A stretch of DNA of 64,000 bases from Guptibacillus hwajinpoensis (GTDB lineage Bacteria > Bacillota > Bacilli > Bacillales > Guptibacillaceae), in assembly GCF_005144865.1 (NCBI RefSeq), contig NZ_SWFM01000002.1:558001-622000 (forward strand). The letters are read 5' to 3'. Below are positions 8,769 through 15,130 of this stretch, one piece after another. Position 1 is the first letter of the stretch. Each line of letters opens with the position of its first letter. A program made the translations under genes and the position numbers. Below the pieces are notes generated by a model. The model was not told the origin of the DNA. It did not search any database and worked only from the letters and a program-made list of their open reading frames with translations.

Positions 8769-9492
8769 TCGATTTAAAACCACTAGCGATGAAGCACTTT
8801 ACCTACAAGTTAAAAATACTCTGATTGATCGAATCCAAAGCGGTGATTGGAAAGCGAATACGCTTATTCCAACAGAAAAGGAATTAATCAAAGAATTTGG
8901 AGTGAGTCGCACAACGATTCGACAGGCGGTGACAATCCTGGTACAGAATGGTCTGCTTGAGAAGAAGCAGGGCAGGGGGACGGTTGTTAAACCACATCAG
9001 CTTGTCGGTAATCTAGGTCAGTTAAAAGGATTTGCTGAAGAAGTGATGGAAAGAGGGCAAGTCCCGAGATCGAAACTTCTTCGAGCTGAATTCAGGACAA
9101 ATCTTTACCACGAGAGTGATATGCTTCAAGTAGCTCAAGATTCACCAATTCTATTAGTCGAACGAATTCGGTTTGCAGATGATACACCAGTTGCACTTGA
9201 GCGGAGTTGCTGGCCTGAGTCAATTGGACAGCTTCTTATGAAGCATGATTTAAATGAAGCCAAATTTTACGAAATACTCGAGAACGATGAAATTTACTTA
9301 ACGAAAGCGCACGAGCGAATTGCAGCGATGAATGCTACGATCGATGAAGCTGATTTACTTGCAATACGACCAGGTGAAGCTTTGCTTGAAATGACACGAC
9401 TGAGCTACGGATTACAGGACTATCCAATGGAATATACAAAAACAAAATATCGAAGTGATCAGTATCACTATCATATTGAATTGAAGAGGTAG
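8758..9492 (+). CDS. GntR/HutC-family transcriptional regulator of the operon
   Basis: A 244-residue regulator with an N-terminal winged helix-turn-helix (about residues 10-75, including GVSRTTIRQAV and the wing KKQGRGTVV) and a C-terminal UTRA ligand-binding domain typical of the HutC subfamily. The start chosen is ATG 8758, preceded by AAAGGAAAA and overlapping the end of the kinase gene; upstream in-frame ATG codons lie inside the kinase gene. It is most likely the local repressor, released by sulfoquinovose or a phosphorylated intermediate. Candidate operators are at 1583-1598 and 6168-6179. Confidence 0.85.
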   Translation: MSTNRFKTTSDEALYLQVKNTLIDRIQSGDWKANTLIPTEKELIKEFGVSRTTIRQAVTILVQNGLLEKKQGRGTVVKPHQLVGNLGQLKGFAEEVMERGQVPRSKLLRAEFRTNLYHESDMLQVAQDSPILLVERIRFADDTPVALERSCWPESIGQLLMKHDLNEAKFYEILENDEIYLTKAHERIAAMNATIDEADLLAIRPGEALLEMTRLSYGLQDYPMEYTKTKYRSDQYHYHIELKR

Positions 9493-9507
9493 AAGGGAGC
9501 AAATAGT

Positions 9508-10398
9508 ATGCCATTTATTAATGGAAAAACGATGCTAGATCATGCTTTTCAGAACGGGTATGGAGTAGGTGCGTTTAGCGCTCATAATGCAGAAACGGTA
9601 CTTGCTATATTGGAGGCAGCTGAAGAGGAAAAGGCACCGATTATGATACAAGTAGGGCAAAAGGTGATTCAAACACTTGGTATGGAGGCATTAAAAGGAC
9701 TGATCGATACGTACGAAAAGGATTTCGATGTACCGGTTGCCATTCATCTTGACCATAGTCGTCAGTTTGAACAAACGATGCAGGCCGTTCAAATGGGATT
9801 TCAGTCAGTGATGTTCGACGGATCAGGTCTTTCGTTCGAAGAGAACACAGCGACAACGAAGAAAGTTGTTGAAATCGCAAGTGCTCTAGGAATTGGATCA
9901 GAAGGTGAAATTGGGAAGATCGGCGGAACCGAGGATGATATAACAGTTGATGAAAAGGATGCATTGATTACGTCTACCGAAGAAGCCGTTGCATTTGTAG
10001 AAGCCACTGATGTTGATTATCTTGCGGTATCCATTGGCACAGCTCATGGGATATATAAGGAGACGCCAAACCTTCGCTTCGAACGGTTAAAAGAAATTGT
10101 TGATGCGGTGAAACGTCCGGTTGTTCTTCATGGAGGATCTGATGTACCAGATGAGCAAGTTAAGCGTGCCATCTCTCTTGGAATCGCAAAGATTAATGTC
10201 GATACTGAATTACGTCAGGCTTTTACGAAGGGTGTACAGGAAGCATTTGCTGAGAATCCTGATGATATTGTACTCGCAAGCTCCCTTGGACTTGGACGTC
10301 TTCGTATGAAAGAAAAAGTGCAGGAGAAGATTCGTGTGTTTGGTAGTCAAGGCAAAGCGGAAGAACTTTTATTAAACAAAAAGGTCGTAACGTTATAA
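9508..10398 (+). CDS. sqiA: Class II aldolase, probable sulfofructose-1-phosphate aldolase
   Basis: A 296-residue zinc-dependent class II fructose-bisphosphate-aldolase-family enzyme. The family motifs are intact: HLDHS (catalytic Asp and zinc His), the EGEIGKIGG glutamate loop, GTAHGIY and VLHGGSD with further zinc-site histidines, and KINVDTELR binding the phosphate end. In this operon it should split sulfofructose 1-phosphate into DHAP and 3-sulfolactaldehyde. E. coli uses an unrelated class I enzyme (YihT) for the same step, so this is the sulfo-EMP2 style. It starts 15 bases after the regulator gene. Confidence 0.78.
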   Translation: MPFINGKTMLDHAFQNGYGVGAFSAHNAETVLAILEAAEEEKAPIMIQVGQKVIQTLGMEALKGLIDTYEKDFDVPVAIHLDHSRQFEQTMQAVQMGFQSVMFDGSGLSFEENTATTKKVVEIASALGIGSEGEIGKIGGTEDDITVDEKDALITSTEEAVAFVEATDVDYLAVSIGTAHGIYKETPNLRFERLKEIVDAVKRPVVLHGGSDVPDEQVKRAISLGIAKINVDTELRQAFTKGVQEAFAENPDDIVLASSLGLGRLRMKEKVQEKIRVFGSQGKAEELLLNKKVVTL

Positions 10399-10416
10399 AA
10401 AGGAGGATGATGTTTA

Positions 10417-11850
10417 ATGGCGACACAAACTTCAGTACTTACTTATGGACTATATATTGATGGTGAGTGGAGAGAAAAATCGGTCACGGATGATGTTCTT
10501 AACAAATATACTCAAGAAGTAACGGCAAGAACGGCAGCAGCAGATAAGCAGGATGTAATCGATGCCGTGCAAGCTGCTAAAAACGCTTTAAAAACACCCT
10601 TTTCACCATATGACCGCTATTCTGTTCTAATTAAGGCGGCAGCTACACTTCGCGCTCGTCAGGATGAACTTGGTGAAATTCTTGCGAGAGAAGTTGGTAA
10701 GCCACTTGCGGAATGTAGGGGTGAGGTAGGTCGAGCGGCACTAACGCTTGAAGTATCTGCTGAAGAAGCGAAACGCATTCATGGAGAAGGTATTCCAGTT
10801 GAATCAGCACCAGGATCTGAACAACGCCAGGCTTTCACAAGACGTTTTCCGATCGGTGTCGTTGCAGCTATTACCCCATTCAATGTGCCCCTCAATCTCG
10901 TTTGTCACAAAATTGGCCCTGCGCTTGCTGCTGGTAATAGCGTTGTATTGAAACCAGCAGAAGTGACGCCAATTTGTGCGGTTATCTTAACTGAGATTAT
11001 GGAAGAAGCAGGTTTGCCTGCTGGTCGTTTGAACCTTCTCACTGGTGATGGTGCAACTGTTGGGGAGTGGCTAGTTGAGAATCAGGATGTGAACATGTTT
11101 ACGTTTACCGGAAGCCCAAGAGTTGGCCAACATATTCGTGAGAAAGCTGGCCTCCGCAACGTAGCACTTGAACTTGGAAATAATTCAGCAACGATTGTTC
11201 ACCGTGACGCGGATATCGAGACGGCAGCAACTCTTTCAGCTGAGAAGAGCTTTAATAACGCAGGTCAGGTTTGTATCTCAGTTCAGCGTGTTTATGTTCA
11301 TGAAGAGGTTTACGAATCATTCCTTGCGAAAATGAAGGAAGTAACTGAAGGGCTAGTTGTTGGAGATCCAATGGATGCATCGACGTCGATCGGTCCAATG
11401 ATTGCTGAACGTGAAGCGATTCGAGTGGAGAGCTGGGTTAACGAGGCTGTAGAGCAAGGAGCGAGCGTTGAAACCGGCGGGAAACGAGATGGCGTTTTCT
11501 ACTATCCTACGATTCTTACGAATGTAACGGATGAGATGAAAGTGTGCAGACAGGAAGTATTCGGCCCTGTCGTTGCGGTGAGTTCTTATCGTTCAGAGGA
11601 TGAAGTGATTGCAAGAGTAAATGATTCCGAGTATGGTCTTCAGGCAGGACTGTTTACGAATGATCTCGCTTTTACTTTAAAAGCGATTAATGAGATTCAT
11701 GTTGGAGGACTGATTATCAACGATACATCAGGGTACCGCGTGGATCATATGCCATATGGTGGTGTGAAGAAGAGCGGAACTGGAAAAGAAGGGCCGCGCT
11801 ATGCCATTGAGGAAATGACCGAAGAAAAAATTATTGTTTTTAACGGATAA
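10417..11850 (+). CDS. Aldehyde dehydrogenase, probable sulfolactaldehyde dehydrogenase
   Basis: A 477-residue NAD(P)-dependent aldehyde dehydrogenase. The catalytic cysteine is Cys286 in NNAGQVCIS and the general-base glutamate is Glu252 in ALELGNNSA; the FTGSPRVG nucleotide loop and EVFGP motif are present. Position after the aldolase implies oxidation of 3-sulfolactaldehyde to sulfolactate, which makes sulfolactate, not dihydroxypropanesulfonate, the expected end product. AGGAGG lies ten bases before the ATG. A weak terminator follows. Confidence 0.8.
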   Translation: MATQTSVLTYGLYIDGEWREKSVTDDVLNKYTQEVTARTAAADKQDVIDAVQAAKNALKTPFSPYDRYSVLIKAAATLRARQDELGEILAREVGKPLAECRGEVGRAALTLEVSAEEAKRIHGEGIPVESAPGSEQRQAFTRRFPIGVVAAITPFNVPLNLVCHKIGPALAAGNSVVLKPAEVTPICAVILTEIMEEAGLPAGRLNLLTGDGATVGEWLVENQDVNMFTFTGSPRVGQHIREKAGLRNVALELGNNSATIVHRDADIETAATLSAEKSFNNAGQVCISVQRVYVHEEVYESFLAKMKEVTEGLVVGDPMDASTSIGPMIAEREAIRVESWVNEAVEQGASVETGGKRDGVFYYPTILTNVTDEMKVCRQEVFGPVVAVSSYRSEDEVIARVNDSEYGLQAGLFTNDLAFTLKAINEIHVGGLIINDTSGYRVDHMPYGGVKKSGTGKEGPRYAIEEMTEEKIIVFNG

Positions 11851-11859
11851 AGTGAGAAG

Positions 11860-11887
11860 GGGATCCAGGTTGTTGGGTCCCTTTTTA
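11860..11887 (+). terminator. Weak terminator between dehydrogenase and permease genes
   Basis: GGGATCC and GGGTCCC form a 7-bp stem (one T-G pair, 8-base loop) followed by five T. It probably lets part of the transcripts through, lowering expression of the downstream permease gene relative to the enzymes. Confidence 0.55.
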
Positions 11888-11922
11888 TCCTTGCAAGCCT
11901 TACGAGCTGAAGGAGAATGAGA

Positions 11923-12831
11923 ATGTCGATCTTCACGATTCTGTTACCGATCTTTTTTGTTTTTGCTGTTGGGTATATCGCACAGCGGTTTCTAAAGCTT
12001 GAAACAAGAGTCCTATCAAATCTTGCTTTATATGTATTAGTGCCCATTCTCGTTTTTCGGACATTCTATGAACAGGAAATTGACTCATCATACGGATATC
12101 TATCGATCTACATGCTTGGACTCTGCTTTGCTCTAATTGCCATAGTTAGCATTCTATCCAAATTCTATCGTTTCACAGAGTCAGAACGGTGCGGGTTGGT
12201 TCTTTCGAGTGCCTTCATGAATAACGGCAACTATGGTACGCCTCTTGTTCTATTTCTTTTCGGTGCGGTGGGGATGGAAACGGCGATTGTCTTAATGGTA
12301 CTTCAACAACTATTGATGAGTACGCTTGGGGTTTATTATGCTGCAAAAGGAAGTCCAGAGCATGATGGTGTAAAGGCTGCCTTACGAGCAGTGAGACGGA
12401 TGCCAATGGTTTATGGAGCAATTGTTGGTCTAGCGTTTCAGTGGTTGCACATCCCACTTGGGACAATCGGTGAAGGGGTAGATTTAATAGCTGATGCTGC
12501 AATTCCAGTCATTATGGTAACGCTCGGCATGCAGCTTGCGAATATAACCATTCGAGCCGTTGACTGGAGAAAGCTATCAACTGCACTTTCTCTTAAATTA
12601 ATGATTGCGCCGCTTATTGCAGCTGGTATTGTATTGCTAATGCCAGTCGATGTTATGACGAAACAAATCATGATTATTATGGCTGCTACACCTACTGCGG
12701 CGAACACAACGATGTACGCAATTCAGTTCCATACCGAACCACAAAATGTTTCGAGCGCAACGCTGGTCTCTACTGTATCAAGTCTATTAACTATGCCTGT
12801 TGTGATTTACTTAGCGACTACGTTTATTTAA
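11923..12831 (+). CDS. AEC-family permease, candidate sulfolactate exporter
   Basis: A 302-residue protein of the auxin efflux carrier (AEC) family with about ten hydrophobic helices in two repeats, including the conserved AFMNNGNYGTPL segment. Bacterial relatives move malonate, malate and other small organic anions. As last gene of the operon, beyond the dehydrogenase that makes sulfolactate, an exporter role is plausible, but direction and substrate are inference. Start: ATG 11923, seven bases after AAGGAG; ATG 11917 is too close. Confidence 0.7.
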   Translation: MSIFTILLPIFFVFAVGYIAQRFLKLETRVLSNLALYVLVPILVFRTFYEQEIDSSYGYLSIYMLGLCFALIAIVSILSKFYRFTESERCGLVLSSAFMNNGNYGTPLVLFLFGAVGMETAIVLMVLQQLLMSTLGVYYAAKGSPEHDGVKAALRAVRRMPMVYGAIVGLAFQWLHIPLGTIGEGVDLIADAAIPVIMVTLGMQLANITIRAVDWRKLSTALSLKLMIAPLIAAGIVLLMPVDVMTKQIMIIMAATPTAANTTMYAIQFHTEPQNVSSATLVSTVSSLLTMPVVIYLATTFI

Positions 12832-12833
12832 GT

Positions 12834-12878
12834 GCTCTTCTGTACTAGCTTGTGAGAACGAAAGAGAGCGATTTTTTT
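12834..12878 (+). terminator. Probable terminator of the sulfoquinovose operon
   Basis: GCTCTT at the left pairs with AGAGAGC at the right (imperfect, long loop), followed by seven T, two bases after the permease stop codon. Confidence 0.45.
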
Positions 12879-12879
12879 G

Positions 12880-12937
12880 AAACTCTGTTGCTTATTAATG
12901 TGGTAGAGCAGTGGGGGTCAGGCCCGAGCCTGACCCC
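12880..12937 (+). repeat. 58-bp direct repeat, right copy (orphan TcaA-like gene tail)
   Basis: The first 44 bases are identical to 1443-1486 and include the last six codons and stop of the TcaA-like gene without the rest of that gene. The hairpin arms match too; only two loop bases differ. It forms a 13-bp perfect hairpin (12911-12940, arms GTGGGGGTCAGGC / GCCTGACCCCCAC). It marks the right boundary of the apparent insertion. Confidence 0.85.
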
Positions 12938-13014
12938 CACTTTATATTTATAAACATCTGCTGTGCCAGCCGTCGATCTGATTACATAAGATTAGAAATA
13001 AGTGAAATTAGGAG

Positions 13015-13902
13015 ATGGATGGTGGTAGTGTGGCGGATAATGGTACGTTCCATGGATTCAAAAAGGACGCAAATCATACTCTTTGGATTGAGAATTATGT
13101 AGGAAAAGCAAGAATGAAAGTGGCATACAAAGTTAAGTCTTTACTTCATTATGAGCAATCTCCTTTTCAGGAAATAAGTATCGTTGAGACAAAAGGGTTT
13201 GGTAGAATGCTTGTTTTGGATGGTATTCCACAAGTGTCTACAAAAGAAGGTTTTATATATAACGAAATGATTAGTCATATACCGATCGTGACACACCCGA
13301 ATCCAAAAAACATTGGAATGATAGGAGGAGGAGATTGTGGACACGTCCGTGAGGCGATGAAATATAAAAGTATCGAAAAAATTGATGTTGTAGAAATTGA
13401 CGAGACGGTTACATCCGTTTGTAGAAAATGGTTAACACCAGAAGAGGAATTTAAGACAGACAAACAATTCCGAATGATTCATCAAGATGGATATGAATGG
13501 ATTCAGAATCAAAACAAACACTATGATGTTCTCATGATTGATCGCCCTGACCCAGTCGGGCCAGGTAAAAAGCTATTTAGCTCAGATTTCTATCAATATG
13601 TTTATGATGCCCTGTCAGATGATGGCGTGGTGACATTCCAATCGGGATCCCCATTCTACAATGAATCAATACTTGAAAAAACGGGATATCAATTAAAGAA
13701 ACTATTTCCGATTGTTAGGACATACATCATTACGATTCCTCTTTTCCCTTGTGGCATTTGGAGTTTTACGATGGCTTCAAAGAAATCAGACCCATTAGAG
13801 GCTGATTTAACGAAATTGATGGATCGGGAAACGAAATATATTAATCCAGAGATCTTTCTTTCTTCCTTCACACTACCCAACTATATAAGAGACATGCTTT
13901 AA
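13015..13902 (+). CDS. Spermidine synthase-family aminopropyltransferase
   Basis: About 295 residues, aligning along its length with B. subtilis SpeE. The nucleotide-binding motif is IGGGDCGHVRE (usual form GGGDGG) and the active-site segment is DRPDPVGPG (usual DSTDP.GP), so the key aspartates remain but flanking residues differ. It should transfer aminopropyl groups from decarboxylated SAM to a polyamine, or act on another acceptor. The start is uncertain: AGGAG directly abuts ATG 13015 and a GTG at 13030 is possible. No SAM decarboxylase lies beside it. It converges with the next gene on a shared terminator. Confidence 0.75.
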   Translation: MDGGSVADNGTFHGFKKDANHTLWIENYVGKARMKVAYKVKSLLHYEQSPFQEISIVETKGFGRMLVLDGIPQVSTKEGFIYNEMISHIPIVTHPNPKNIGMIGGGDCGHVREAMKYKSIEKIDVVEIDETVTSVCRKWLTPEEEFKTDKQFRMIHQDGYEWIQNQNKHYDVLMIDRPDPVGPGKKLFSSDFYQYVYDALSDDGVVTFQSGSPFYNESILEKTGYQLKKLFPIVRTYIITIPLFPCGIWSFTMASKKSDPLEADLTKLMDRETKYINPEIFLSSFTLPNYIRDML

Positions 13903-13914
13903 AGAAAATCATTT

Positions 13915-13945
13915 AAAGAATGGAGGAACATTTCCTCCATTCTTT
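13915..13945. terminator. Bidirectional terminator between converging genes
   Basis: Perfect 14-bp stem AAAGAATGGAGGAA / TTCCTCCATTCTTT with a 3-base loop and T-rich flanks both ways, between the aminopropyltransferase and the gene on the minus strand. Confidence 0.85.
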
Positions 13946-13964
13946 TCTTTTTCGTCTCTGAACT

Positions 13965-14648
13965 TCATTTTGAATCATGTAGAAACGTCGATTGAAACTC
14001 ATCTATTAAATCTGAAAATACTTGAATCATCTTAGAACGATGCCTCTTACGAATGGTTCGCGATAATTCAATTTGAAATGAATGAAAGTTTTCCTTGTAA
14101 CCTTTGTAGTCGTCTCCATCGCCTAATCGATGAAGGTGGATGGATTTATTTCCAGCGAACTTATTGTCAAAAATGATTTTAGCGTTAGGGAGTATGCTCT
14201 CTATATTCGCGGTAAGCTTTTCTTCAAACCAATCTTTCACTTCTTTAGAACATGATTTTCCCTTTGATGTGCCGACTTCAATTGCAAGCGGTCCATAATG
14301 CTCATCTTTCATTCCATGGAATGAAAGGTGCAAATATGGAACGTTGAGTTGATTCGTATTCTCTTCTACTATTCCTAAATGAGTCACAATCTGTTCAATT
14401 GATTTTCGATATTCTGTTACCGCCTCTAGAGTATCCTCGTTAGGTGGTCGGTTAAGGTCAATAACAGTTCTTGAAACGGTGCTAATAATACCGGCACACC
14501 CAGTTTTTTGGATTAATTTCGTTACAAGTAAGTCGGTATAGAGATCAGCGGCAGGTGGTGTCGCATGTAAAGCTTCCACATGGCAACACCTATATCCCTT
14601 TCCACGGTTATACTTCACATAATTTTTTTGTATAAACTTTACTGCCAT
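13965..14648 (-). CDS. N-formylglutamate amidohydrolase-like protein
   Basis: A 227-residue cytoplasmic protein. It has an STVSRTVIDLNRPPN segment, a LHLSFHGM segment with a candidate metal histidine, and a late FQIELSR segment, matching in order the SR.V.DLNR, HS and Q.E motifs of N-formylglutamate amidohydrolases, which are zinc amidases. The sequence is divergent, so the substrate may be another acylated amino acid or peptide. AAAGGAG eight bases before the ATG fixes the start. It lies between the aminopropyltransferase and the amidoligase operon, so a link to polyamine or amide chemistry is possible but unproven. Confidence 0.5.
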   Translation of the reverse strand: MAVKFIQKNYVKYNRGKGYRCCHVEALHATPPAADLYTDLLVTKLIQKTGCAGIISTVSRTVIDLNRPPNEDTLEAVTEYRKSIEQIVTHLGIVEENTNQLNVPYLHLSFHGMKDEHYGPLAIEVGTSKGKSCSKEVKDWFEEKLTANIESILPNAKIIFDNKFAGNKSIHLHRLGDGDDYKGYKENFHSFQIELSRTIRKRHRSKMIQVFSDLIDEFQSTFLHDSK

Positions 14649-14709
14649 TTTGTATACTCCTTTATTTATTTGGTTGTATTCATAAATATTGTTGCTATAA
14701 GTGTAGTGG

Positions 14710-14840
14710 TTGATTTCCGCTTCAGGATGCTCGCTTTCCTTGGTGCGGGCGGTGAGCTTCCTCGTCGCTTACGCTCCTGTGGGGTCTCACCTGTCCCTCT
14801 AATCCCGCAGGAGTCGAGCACCTTCCGCTCCAATCAACTT
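14710..14840 (-). repeat. GC-rich intergenic repeat, copy 1, in the 14649-15130 gap
   Basis: Copy of the window-wide repeat in reverse orientation (the TTCCGCTCCAATC end lies on the right), with a TTGTTGCT element just before it. From here to 15130 the sequence is AT-rich. It holds an inverted repeat TGGAAA / TTTCCA (about 15094-15111) just before the likely start of the next gene, which might be an operator. Confidence 0.85.
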
Positions 14841-15130
14841 TGAAATGTGAATTTCTTTATACAAAACCTCTTTCAAAAAACACATTTTTTAAGAAAAGAG
14901 CCATTTATTTAGAAGTGGTTTATTACTAAAACATGCAAAGAAAGTGAAATTTGTGAAAGGGCTAATCAGGTGTATATCATCACTTTTTAATCTTTGGCGT
15001 TTCATACACGTACACCATTAATATACAAATGTACAGGAACAAAGTAATGAAATCTCAATATATTAATTGCGATACGACTTTTGTAGGGGTGGGTGGAAAG
15101 CGGAATTTCCACAATGGAGGGTTATCATAC

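Noticed and set aside
14972..15010. Possible sporulation (SigE-type) promoter before the amidoligase gene, with a CATACA-like -10.
   Set aside because: The -10-like box matches well but no -35 lies at the needed 13-15 base spacing, so it is not listed as a promoter.
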